Positions 34,201 through 44,148 of a stretch of 64,000 nucleotides of DNA are shown here, piece after piece. Source of the stretch: Globodera rostochiensis (taxonomy: Eukaryota; Nematoda; Chromadorea; Rhabditida; Heteroderidae); the NCBI GenBank assembly GCA_018350325.1, contig JAEVLN010000002.1, positions 620,001 through 684,000 on the forward strand, given 5' to 3'. Each line of letters begins with the position of its first letter. Position 1 is the stretch's first letter. A program made the position numbers and the translations under genes. The notes below the pieces were generated by a model. The model made no database searches, was not told the DNA's origin, and saw only the letters and a list, made by a program, of their open reading frames with translations.

Positions 34201-34980
34201 TTTTTTATTTGATTTCAATAAACAAACGCTTATTCTTATTAATTAGAATAAACTGAAAATAATGTTCTAATTAAATTTTACAAATAAACATTCTTAAAAC
34301 AAATTTTAAACAACGATCTTCAAAAAAAGTTATTATGCTAAGGGATCAAACAAAAAGGAGCGATCAACAAATAGTTAAATTTGTGATTGAAGCGTTATTA
34401 TGGATAGCAATTCATTAAATTAATAAATATCTCTACAAAATGTTATATGCCAAACAGGGGTGGCTTCGATTATGTAATAAAGGAATTAAAATTTTTGATT
34501 TTACTAATGGCTACAGTTCTAATTTAGTTTACGGTCAACAAAGTTATCTAAAACTTAAAAAAATCGAATATTTTATGAAAAATCTATAAGCTGCTGATTA
34601 AATAGTCACTATAATTCAATAATTTTGTTAATTCTAGAAAATCGTTACCGGTTTAAAGTGAGCCTAAATGGCTTAAAGAAGCAAGAGGTAGGCTTGCGCA
34701 GCGTGGAGCGCGATGACAATGACAACAACACCTGATGTTTCCCACGCTCACAATTGAAAATTACATTGCACCATTTGATGCAAAAAATTGTGAAAAAAAA
34801 GTGCCGTCAAAGTTGTACAAACATTTAAATAATTGAGCCAAAACTGGATAGTATATTTTGAATGGAAAATCTGTGCATTTCTTAAACTCAAAAAATATAT
34901 TAATAAACCCAAATCTGAAAATGGTGTCACTGATAAAAAAAAATTGGCATGGCATTGTCATAAAAACTTTTAAAAGTTTT
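34201..34980. repeat. Chimera of 7.8-kb, 9.2-kb and block B segments
   Basis: 34250-34380 matches 7790-7930. 34385-34475 matches 9156-9280. 34480-34520 matches 11860-11920. 34500-34910 matches block B (16020-16430), including the island GCGCAGCGTGGAGCGCGATG. Segments that are far apart on the left of the window are adjacent here. The minus frames at 34748-34961 are not conserved in frame with 16183-16536. Confidence 0.6.
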
Positions 34981-35261
34981 TAAATTAAATTTAAAAGCTG
35001 GAACAGACTCTGTTTTTTAGAATGCAAAATAATTAACTACATTTAAAATTTTAAATAAAAACACAAATCTTTGTTCTACAATACATATTTACCGTAAATC
35101 AGTGCAAACACTTGCACAGCGCTACAAACTCGCTCTTAGACAAGGCAACATTAATTAATTCTTAAAAGCATCATTTTAAGTGATCGCATTGATTTGAACA
35201 GTTATGTACTTAAAAATTGATTTTTGTATTAAACCATTCGAAATTAAATTCCGGGGTTTAA

Positions 35262-35498
35262 TTACCCAAGTTTGAGCTTTTCCCCGTCAAATCAAATAAA
35301 AATTTCTCCTTCAACTGCCAAACTTCGGACCAATTTCTCCAATACTACCCCTCGCCAAATCATCAAACTCCAAGCGACCCGTTCAGCCCCACTTCCCTTC
35401 ATCTCCTTGAACAACACCTGACCGAAGTTGGCTTTGTTCCTCCCTGTCCCCGCAAATTCTGTCCGCCACAGCCGAAGCGTGACACTAATGAAATTTAA
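35262..35498 (+). other. Candidate exon, 78-codon C-rich open frame
   Basis: A 240-bp C-rich, base-balanced island stands out from the AT-rich surroundings. The plus frame is open from the TAA at 35259 to the TAA at 35496. Parts read KFELFPVKSNKNFSFNC, then QYYPSPNHQTPSDPFSP, then TSLHLLEQHLTEVGF, and end VPPCPRKFCPPQPKRD. Because the plus strand is poor in G and A, stops are rarer here; a chance frame of this length has a few per cent probability. No start, no paralogue in the window and no recognised domain. Confidence 0.35.
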
Positions 35499-36160
35499 AT
35501 TATTAAATTTAAAAAATTATCATTTTAAACAGCAAATAATCCTACCAACTATAATTAGGTAGTGTAAATTACTTTATGCAATAAAGTAATTAAATAACAA
35601 TTTTAGCTTTTGAAGAATCCATGCGTTGATTCGTCAAAGTCTGTGTTCTCCTGCTGATCGATAGTATTTTTAAAAATTTTAAATGAAAAATTAAAATGTG
35701 TCAATTTTGGGTAACTCAACTTAACTACCTAAATACATAATATAATTTTTCCTTTCTTAATATCTTAAAAATATTTTTAAATTAAAACATTACTAAAATT
35801 AACCAGAAGCAAACAGCAGTATTTTGAAAAGACTAATATAATGATGCACGAATCCATTGGCACAGACGGCTAAAAACTCAATAAAAATGAAATATCAAAA
35901 GGTTTAATGAATAAACCAAAACCAAACAAATGTGTTGCTAAAAATAACGTTTAATACTCTTCAACATTAAAATAAATTAAACAATTTTAGTTTTCAATCG
36001 AAGGAGAACTTAAAGCAGACGAAGAAAAAATTCAGCCGTCAACACAAACGAAATTGGATTTACATGAAAAAAAATAGAATTATTTATCTAAAATAACTGA
36101 ATAATTGGATTAGTTAAATTCAAAGATTAGGCTGTGCGACCGCATTTTGTAAAAAATACT
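35499..36160. repeat. AT-rich DNA with copies of 51500 and 45405
   Basis: 35695-35840 matches 51505-51615 (GGGTAACTCAACTTAACTAC, AAGCAAACAGCAGTATTTTGA). 35841-35900 matches 45412-45475 (ATGATGC.CGA.TCCATT, GGCACAG.CGGCTAA). In the 51-kb copy the second part is absent. Confidence 0.5.
35841..35873 (+). pseudogene. Exon-like fragment MMHESIGTDG
   Basis: Short reading of the MRE[SA][MI] family, ending in TAA at 35871. It aligns with 45412-45450 (MMRESIWHRRL) with a frame-changing indel after the ATT codon. Silent differences GAA/GAG support the M-x-E-S-I frame. Confidence 0.35.
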
Positions 36161-36791
36161 CGCGGTATATGCCGCCGTGTTATGGAGCGGCGCGCGTCCT
36201 AAAAACCAAAAATTAAAAAAAGAAAAAATCAAAGTTTTATTACTCAAATAATTGCCAAATTGTAAATTTATTGCGATAATGGTTTTCTTTACGGCCTATA
36301 ATTTGCTACAACAAAAAGATGCCGCAGGCCAAAAGTTAATCGCGAGATGAACGAAACACGCCTTAATTAATAATTCACTTTTTTCAAATAATAATTAAAT
36401 TCATTAGAGTTCAAACATGACAACTTTTTTAATATATAAAATTGTTAAATAATACGCTCAAACCCAATAAAAAATAAAATAAAAATACTCATAAATTTTG
36501 GCGATCAAATAATTGGATTAGTTAAAAACTGTTATATATCTAATTAAAGTACCACTAAAAAATGTGGTAAAAATATTTCATTTTAAATATATTTGTTTAG
36601 TTGAAAATAAAAGGTGTATAAAAGGTAGATATCTAATAATTTAACCATTAAAAAACAGCAAACTAAAAAAATATTGAACAATCAATCACTTGTCTCAGAC
36701 TCCAACTCCAACATCAAAACAATTAATAGTATTAATTCTTAGCGAGATAATAAATTTAAATTACATTCGAATGGCATAAACAAATGAAATT

Positions 36792-36860
36792 GCCCACGAA
36801 CAATTCACCGGAACTGTAGATTCAACGGGCACGACCATTAAAATCGAAGAAAAAAACTGA
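36792..36860 (+). pseudogene. Exon-like island AHEQFTGTVDSTGTTIKI, copy 1
   Basis: Reads AHEQFTGTVDSTGTTIKIEE then KN and TGA. Against the 48-kb copy (22 codons) differences fall 5, 1 and 12 on codon positions 1, 2 and 3, a strong third-position bias. A one-base deletion just upstream puts a stop before the frame, so this copy is broken. An antisense frame has the same wobble register but carries a stop in the 48-kb copy, so the plus strand is preferred. Protein unknown. Confidence 0.5.
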
Positions 36861-37220
36861 GAAAACATAAAACTTAACTTACAAAACCAGCGTTTAATGG
36901 AAAAATTTTAAAAAAAAGAATATCTAATCAATAAATTTGTATTTTTTAAACAATGATTTAAATGTTTTAAATGAAAATCAAAAAGAAATAATTGAAAATT
37001 AGTTTTTAGCGTCAACTTAAAAAAACCAAACTTAAAAAATTATCAAAATTTTATTAGATTTTAGAACCAAAAAACTAAAACAAAAAAATAAACTCTTGTC
37101 AACGAAAAATCCCAACTAAATGAACAATCAATCACTTTTTTAGACTCCAATACCAAAACAATTACTATCACACTAATTCTTAGCGTGATATAAATTTAAA
37201 TAAAATTCGAATGTCATAAA

Positions 37221-37295
37221 CAAATGAAAGCTGCCCATGAACAACTAATAGGGGCAGTAGACTCCACGGGAACAATTATTAAAACAAAGAAGTAA
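37221..37295 (+). pseudogene. Exon-like island AHEQLIGAVDSTGTIIK, copy 2
   Basis: Reads QMKAAHEQLIGAVDSTGTII then KTKK and TAA. It stays open upstream through KFECHKQ to the TAA at 37203. Against copy 3 differences fall 3, 2 and 9 on codon positions 1 to 3. An ATG at 37224 precedes KAAHEQ. Whether this is a very short gene end, a microexon or a pseudogene cannot be told. Confidence 0.45.
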
Positions 37296-38240
37296 GCTGA
37301 GAAAACATAAAAACTTAACTTACAAAACCAGCGTTTAATGGAAAAAATTTAATAAAAGAATATGTATCAATAAGTATTAAAAATGGTAATCAAAAACTTG
37401 AAAATTTTAAATTTTAATATGAAATAATTAAAACTTAGTTTTTAGCGTCAACTTAAAAAAACCTAAAACTTAAAAATCAAAATCAATGAGTTATGCAATT
37501 TTAAAACTCATTTTTGTGTTGTTAAATTTTAAAAAATAATAGAATACGTTTCATACTATTAATAAATAATTGGCAGTTTTTTAAGGTGACGACTAATCCG
37601 TGTGGAAATTCATTTATGATAAAAATAAGTAAAGAGAAAAAATTATTAATCGTTCTTTGGAAATTATTAAAAAAAATTTACAGAAGAAAATAAATTTAAA
37701 AAAATTACACAAAAAACTTTGACTCCAACCTAGCGTCAAAAGCGATTATTTCAATATAAGTGAATAAACGCAAAAAAAAAAAGCTTAGAAAAGTTTAAAA
37801 AAAAAAATTCAATAATGGAAAAATTCGACGAGTTAAAAAGTTCGTAGAAAGCCATTTGTTAACTATATATCGGTAAAAAAGATAATTATACAGTTTAATA
37901 ATTCAAAAAACGATATAAAGAATATTTTAATCAGAACCCATAAATTAAAATCAAAACAGCCATAATTTGGATCGTATCATGAAAGTTATAACAGGGATTG
38001 TTTTCGAATATTAATATCGCCTCTTTCTCATGATAATTAGATTTAATTAATTGAACTATAAATTACAAATACAACAACATTTAAATATGCCATTTTATAA
38101 ACTAATAAATGAAAATTAATATTTAATACACTCTAGCAATAAAACTGATTGCTGTGAGATAATCCATTTTGACGCTTGTTTCAAAGATTATTTTAGAAAA
38201 ATGTCACAAATAAGCGCTCAGTGAGTGACCAGTATTACAA

Positions 38241-38561
38241 TTGGAGTATTGCTGTCCGCAGAATTTCACAAACTTGAATAAAAAAAAATATATGAAAATA
38301 AATCAATTACACAAAAGGCAACAAAAAACACTCCATTTAAATAAAACAAAAACATGGTTGATAAAAATTATCACAAATTTAAATAATGTAATTGAATTAG
38401 TAAATACTGCACTGACGTATATCAAACTTATGCTGGACCAATGCGGAGGGGGTGGCCTACCCGGGCGCACGGCCACGGGTAGTTTCAAAGGAGGGAAAGT
38501 CCACTTTGTTGGTCAAATAAAAAAATTATATTTAATCATTTTTAATTTTTTTGTAAGTTAA
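38241..38561 (+). CDS. Hypothetical 106-codon frame, low support
   Basis: The frame with ATG at 38241 is open to the TAA at 38559. The N-terminal 60 residues are Lys/Asn/Leu-rich, as expected from AT-rich DNA. The GC-rich core reads LDQCGGGGLPGRTATGSFKG, then GKVHFVGQIKK. No signal, domain or paralogue was recognised, and an antisense frame of 61 codons covers the core. It is the longest methionine-started plus frame outside low-complexity repeats, but still near chance length for 64 kb. Confidence 0.25.
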   Translation: MEYCCPQNFTNLNKKKYMKINQLHKRQQKTLHLNKTKTWLIKIITNLNNVIELVNTALTYIKLMLDQCGGGGLPGRTATGSFKGGKVHFVGQIKKLYLIIFNFFVS

Positions 38562-39139
38562 AAATCAAAAAAAAAAAAAGAGAATAAACCAATATAAATT
38601 TAAATTAACTAAAATAAAAGTAAAATATTGATTAAATATTAATCTAACACCATAAAGTCGATAAATATATAGTTAAATTATAATACAAAAATGTATTGTG
38701 CTTGTTTAAAAATATTAATATAAATTTCAATGAATTGCGAATAACATTAACTTTGTCAATCAAAATAAGTTGGCCTTCATCAACAGGTTAATTTATTAAT
38801 TTAAAAAATAGTTTAAAATATTTAATTGTGGGTGGAGAATTTTTAATTAAATAATACAATTAACTATTCCACTAAATAAAAGCGTCTAAACGTACCAAAG
38901 CAAAATCAATAATAAATACGAAAATTTATTGGAATGTCAAGTGTATGTTTTCTTTAAATACTGTTTATTTTTTATTTACAGCAAAAAATAATTAAAAAAC
39001 TTAACCATAAATTATAACATAAAATAATATTATTAATTTATTCAAACAAATATCTACCAAAAATAGATAACTAACAACTACACGCAATTCTATGCATCAT
39101 TGACATTCCGATATAACTCTAAAAATTTAAAAATAAGAT
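38562..39139. repeat. AT-rich DNA related to 58320-58700
   Basis: 38650-38770 matches 58318-58440 (ATAAAGTCGATAAA, ATTATAATACAAAAATGTATTG, ATAAATTTCAATGAATTG). 38830-38890 matches 58630-58690 (TAGAATTTTTAATTAAATAAT). 38915-38945 matches 59790-59820 (TTTATTGGAATGT.AAGTGTA). No coding evidence. Confidence 0.5.
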
Positions 39140-39679
39140 TAAGGCAAAAGTAGCTAAAAAAAATGTTTCAATTAAATTTTAGCTAATAATCTTTTTTTAA
39201 ATTTTAGTTTTATTAACAAATAAATTACACATTATTTTTCAAAAACAGGTAACCCCAACCACACGCAACACCTCAAGGAATTTTAAATTATATCAACACC
39301 CATACGAGTTATTAACTAAAATTAAGCAGAAAATGAATGATGGAAAAAGGACAATTCATTTTCAATTAATTTAATTTAAATTTTTCTAAAAAAAATTTTG
39401 TTTTAATATTAAAGGCAAACAAAATTGTGGAAATAAACGCTTAAAATTATTGTGGCAAATCTGAGAAATGATTGAAAGATATATGACATACAAAGTGATA
39501 AAGGCACTGAAATTTGTGAAATGTATGAAGATGTGACAACGAAGCATTTGTTCGCCGACCACCTCAAAAGACCAATGCCGAATTTTATTAATAAAAGAAA
39601 CTAATATTTAAAAAATGAGCAATAAAACAACAATAAGAATTAAATAGTATTTCAAATTATATGTCTTTACTTTTTAATA

Positions 39680-40127
39680 TACCGTATAACCTACAATAGA
39701 ACCCCCGGGGGTTCTATTTCTGAACCCCTCCAAAAATGGGAGTTCTATTTCAGGGGGGGGGGTCTATTTCAGGGGGGGGGGGTCTATTTTAGGGGGGGGG
39801 TCTATTTTAGGGGGGGGGGTCTATTTTTCAACCTATTTTTTAGAAATATTAGCGAATTTTTTTAAATAAAGACTTTATGCAATTCTGAAAAGTACTCGGC
39901 GTTATCAAAGTCGCTGATCACGAATATGAATCAGATTCTCCCCGACCTCCGGCTTTCCCGCCCCGATGGGTCGGGGAAAACTCTAATTTTGAGACAAAAA
40001 TTGATTTTTGAAAAATTTTGAATCAATCCTGTAACCTGTTCAGGATCTGTAAATTTTATAACAGGATTAGGATTCAGGACTTTACTTCGATTTCATGGGG
40101 GCGGGGTCTATTTTAGGTTATACGGTA
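39680..40127. mobile_element. Inverted-repeat element with TA duplication and poly-G array (448 bp)
   Basis: The ends are TACCGTATAACCTACAATAG and the complement of TACCGTATAACCTAAAATAG; the inverted repeat extends about 25 bp with two mismatches. TA flanks both ends (39678-39679 and 40128-40129), as in Tc1/mariner and related groups. Inside the left end are about five tandem units of GGTCTATTTTAGGGGGGGG, which echo the terminal repeat itself. No transposase. Family assignment beyond a TA-duplicating element is open. Confidence 0.65.
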
Positions 40128-40799
40128 TATTTGTATATCAGGATCAAAAATATTAATTAGAAAACAAAATATAGAAAAACAAAAAAACGAAGAATTAGGT
40201 CATATAGGCAAAATCAATTAACTTATAACAATGTCAAATAGACAATTTCATTAAAAAATGATGTTGACTTTAATTATAATTTTTAATATCAAAGTTTCTA
40301 ATCTTAATAAAAAATGAATCTTCCTGGCGCTGAATTTTAAGGTATTCAATAATTATCTAGAAAGAAAGGCACAAAATAAAAGTTAATAAAAAGAAGGAAA
40401 TAAATAAGATATAAAACAGAATAATATAATTTTAACTCAAGATTTGCCATTAGTCTAAATAATTAAATCTATATATAAAGTTCCAACAAAATATACTTTA
40501 TAAATGCAAAAGATGTCAAAACAATATAAAAAATTCAAACAATCATTATGTTGGTCGTGATAATACTATAATCAAATAGAAGATGTGCATTCACAAACGC
40601 AAAAATAGATTTAAAATGAACTACCTAAGTTAATAAGTAAACTTAATTGGCATAATAAATTATTTATAAGTTAAGAATTAAAATATCCAATAATATCTGT
40701 GTCCTAAATAAAGCTAAATCAATATATTAAATGTACAAAACAGCATAAAATTAAAATAAATGGAGCTGTTACAAAGCAAATAATAAATAAAATTTATCA

Positions 40800-40919
40800 T
40801 TGTGCACTCTTTTGGGCAAAGTCGACAAAATTACAAGAGTTGGCGCTACTGGAGGTTTAGGCTATAATAAAAAATTTTTAAATGAATTAGTTAAATGTAA
40901 TTTTATTGAAAAAATGTGA
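40800..40919 (+). pseudogene. Exon-like island, LCTL..KV family, copy 2
   Basis: The 39-codon plus frame reads LCTLLGKVDKITRVGATGGL, then GYNKKFLNELVKCNFIEKM, and stops. It aligns with 32420-32497 with one 9-base gap. The 60-kb copy of the block has lost most of the island. A passing resemblance of KVxxITRVGATG to small ribosomal proteins was considered and is not supported. Confidence 0.3.
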
Positions 40920-41040
40920 ATTTACTGGACTATGACTAATGCTGCAATTCTGAACAAATGCAGCAAGGTTAGTGTGTAAACCTAATTTTTTAAAAAACAG
41001 GTGATAAATGGATGTTTAAATATTCAATCGATGGATTATG

Positions 41041-41960
41041 TAAACAATTAAAAAATGAGATTCTTAAAATTCCCTTTCTGATGGCTGTCGCTTAAACCGT
41101 CTTCAATTAATGGATGCAATAATCTTCAATAATAAAAAATGTTAAGAATATAAAAATGAAATAAGTGATTTCGAGTCAAACTTCTGGTAAATCATTCTTA
41201 AAAGACTATAGAAAAAAAAGGCAATGAACAGCAACAAACAAACCAAACCGAAGTTATATATCTGTCAATAACATCTTTGCCGGAGGGGGGAGGGGACGGG
41301 AGTTCCAGCTTCAGTCATTCTTTCCATTTTATTCAAAAAAGTGTTTAAATAAAAAAATCCCCTAATCAATCATTTAAAAAAAAAATTTTAATGAAAAATT
41401 ACGAAAAGCTGTGACTACATTTTCCCAATAAAATGATTCAATATTGGATTTAATTCCCGTTTAACAGAATGTTCACCGCCCACCGACGATCATTTGCATC
41501 GATTTTTGCGGGGGGGGGGGGGGGAAGGCAGCTCCTGCCTCAATCATTCTTTCCATTTCATTCAACAAATCAATTTTTGCATTATTTTATTTGGGTGTTG
41601 AGTTGGGCCAAAAGCTATTAAAATTAGAGAACGATTAAGCCTATAAATGGCTATTTTGGCGTTTTAATTTCTTTAAAAAAATGCAATAAACGAAAATGAA
41701 TCCTAAAATTAAATTTTTTTTTTCTTAACCAAATGCACCTCTAAAAATGATTTTTTGGCCAAAATTTTAAGATCGGTATTTTCCGAAAAAAATTCCTTTG
41801 ACTATTATTATACAATTATTCAAAACATGTGAATTTACCCCAGACAGGTTTTAAAAAATTGGATTTGCTTTATGCAATTAACATTAGTAAATTAACTTAT
41901 ATTTGAAATATTTTGGGGTTTAAATTTCAACATTTCTGGTTCTTTAAATATATAACATTC
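41041..41960. repeat. AT-rich DNA and the G-run / TATTTTGGC module
   Basis: 41320-41660 matches 19850-20177 and 54590-54830. It holds a 15-G run (41510-41524) followed by AAGGCAGCTCCTGCCTC. The stretch just before it (41275-41345, GGGGGGAGGGGACGGGAG) is a second, diverged version of the same G-rich piece. 41640-41950 continues with the TATTTTGGCG module also found at 8770 and 60905. No gene. Confidence 0.6.
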
Positions 41961-42039
41961 AAGTAAAAGATTGGCTTTTTAATTTTTAAAATAATTTTAT
42001 TTCTCATAATTGTCACTTCGACCTCGTCCCCCGACATCA

Positions 42040-43290
42040 ACTTAAACGAATATGAAAATTTCTTTTATTTTAAAATTTTACCATTTGACCAAGTTGACAA
42101 CAATCTATAGGTAATTGCTAAAAATTATGCAAATAAAAAAGTAAATTTAATTTACGACTATCAAAGAAAAATTAACATTTAAACGAATCGGATCATTAAA
42201 AATGTGCTACGAAATTCCGATCAATGGATGAAATTTTGATTATCATAGAGCCTCAGCGCGGCATAGCTTGTAAGTACATCGTTGAAACTTGGATGACAAT
42301 TATGTTTAAACGAATATTTAATAAAGTATTGAATATACAATTATAAAGAATAAATTATTCATTGTTTAAAGATAAATGAAAGCCACAGCAAAATCATAAA
42401 AAAAGCAGATTATTCAAAACATTTTTGCGGTAAAGTAGAAATCAAAAACTTAAAATTTGCAGCGAAAATTATGTCAGAAGACGCGAGAGGAATGCTTCTG
42501 AAGTTAGAAATATTAAATTTATGAATTAGCTAAAAAGCTTACTTACTAAAAGATTAATAAAAGTGTAAACCAGCAATAAACATACAATATTCACGGTAAA
42601 CATAATTGACAGTAGGTGTTTGGAAAAAATTAATGCGTGAAGCTGTGAAACGGCAATTAAAACTCGAAAAAGTTACAGAATGAGCAAGCGAGCCATGCAA
42701 AAACTGCAACCAGCTTACCGGAGCAATTAAGAATAATTATAATATATAAATATCATAGGTGGAAATTATTTTATTACTATAGAAAACCTTTAAATTCAAT
42801 TATTAAAATTTATAAAACCCGTAATTGAATAATTAGGTTTGCAGAGAAAAACATAAAAATAATTTACTTAACATTAGCATGAAGCTTTGAAGATTTTGTT
42901 TCATGATCGACAAAAATATAAAAATATGGTCAAAATAAAAATTATTTAAAATATTACAGCCCCGATGTTGCCAACTTTGGAACACTATGGATTGACCCGG
43001 AGCGCCAATAAAACATAACAATATGCGCAGTAAATAACTATTTTTTTATTTGATTTCAGCCGCTAATAAACAACATTTATTCTTCACTTAAAACAATAAT
43101 TATAATTATTAAAAAAACTAATTGTTTTAATACAATAAATTATTAATATTTGACACAATTAAAATCGTTACGGAGGCGCTAAATATTATTAACTAATTAA
43201 CAAAAAAAGGTTAAAATATGAATATTTAATGATAAAATCAAAAACTACACTAACAATTAAGCAAGAGATTTACTTCTTTATTAATGCAAA
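42040..43290. repeat. Block C, copy 2, rearranged
   Basis: 42198-42395 and 42563-43060 match 33590-34200. Between them 42415-42560 matches 33042-33200, which in copy 1 lies upstream. 43070-43290 matches 49240-49430 and part of 61790-61900 (TTTAATACAATAAA, TAATATTTGACACAATT). The 62-codon minus frame at 42833-43021 is not conserved with copy 1. Confidence 0.6.
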
Positions 43291-43677
43291 AATTTTAATG
43301 TTCAGCGATAATAATATTAAAAAATAAGCCTAAAAAGGCATTGATTCAGCGTCCGCTTTTAATCCTCTGTGTAAAATAAAAATTTCCAATCATAATTTTT
43401 TTGACTTTACTATTAAATTTTATTTTATTAGACCTCCTGAGTAGGTATCTATAAATATAGAGAATTTGCGTTCAGATGTTACTAAAATAAAAATTTATAA
43501 CCTAATTATTGAAAATAAAATTGAATTGTTAATTTGCTGCATATGAATTATGCTTAAACAAAACCGAGAAATTGAGCGTATAAGGATCATTGCTGCAGCA
43601 GCTTCACTTAAAACAACATATGGCTAGGCCAAAAGTCATTAATGTGCCATCAAGTGGCTGATTAAAAAAAATATCAA

Positions 43678-43860
43678 TTGTTAAGGTGGAGCACGAATGA
43701 TTTGCAGATCAACACCAATGTTGATCCAGACTTCGCGATCTCGCCGTCACACGATACGCTACCGATGCCCTGCGGCTATCCGCAACCCAATTTTAGAACA
43801 TCAAAACTTCTACAGTATAAATTATTCTACAAAAATGCAATCGAACTACCATTTATATAA
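43678..43860 (+). CDS. Hypothetical 60-codon frame, exon-like
   Basis: The frame begins at an alternative TTG and reads LRWSTNDLQINTNVDPDFA, then ISPSHDTLPMPCGYPQPN, with an AT-rich tail and TAA at 43858. The core at 43708-43795 has balanced codons (GTT GAT CCA GAC TTC GCG ATC). GATTTGCAG before ATCAACACC could act as a splice acceptor, in which case the exon starts at INTNVDP. The antisense strand also reads a balanced frame (SVSCDGEIAKSGSTLVL). No paralogue; strand and function undetermined. Confidence 0.3.
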   Translation: MLRWSTNDLQINTNVDPDFAISPSHDTLPMPCGYPQPNFRTSKLLQYKLFYKNAIELPFI

Positions 43861-44148
43861 AAAACCATGGTAAATAAACTTATAAAAATAAATTTAAAAA
43901 AAAATCTCAAATTTTTTGAAAGAGCAAAATTGTTGGATAGGAGTGGTGCTAATTTAATTATTTCACAAAATGCATAAAATTTTATGAATTAAATGGCAAA
44001 AGCTAAATAATATATTGTTAAATAAGATGGTTATTGTAAAGTAATATAAGAAATTTTAATATACAGCATAAAATCAATATTGCCCGAACGAATAGAACTT
44101 AAGACCCGGTAGCTATCTGGAATTTTGTGATCTTTTAATAAATAAAAC
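43861..44148. other. AT-rich stretch, nothing recognised
   Basis: Plain A/T-rich DNA between the 43.7-kb island and hAT element C. A short base-balanced piece at 44090-44130 has no copy in the window. Confidence 0.5.

Larger units (their letters stand above)
36160..37480. repeat. Block M, with local tandem duplication
   Basis: 36590-37030 and 37080-37470 are tandem diverged copies. 47860-48700 is a third, single copy. Shared markers: GAACAATCAATCACTT, ATTCTTAGCG.GATA, CATAAACAAATGAAA, GAGAAAACA, AAAACCAGCGTTTAATGG, TTAGTTTTTAGC. The island at 36150-36200 (CGCGGTATATGCCGCC) is rich in CG and has a weak match near 47915-47940. Confidence 0.7.
39140..41040. repeat. Block J, copy 2, interrupted by about 1 kb
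   Basis: 39140-39525 and 40510-41040 match block J at 59960-60630. The intervening 1 kb is absent from the other two copies. It contains the TA-flanked element plus about 150 bp on its left and 380 bp on its right, so the insertion is larger than the recognisable element. Confidence 0.6.

Noticed and set aside
40800..40919. KVDKITRVGATGGLG as ribosomal protein S28
   Set aside because: Only a loose pattern match; the conserved downstream RVEFMDD-type segment is absent.
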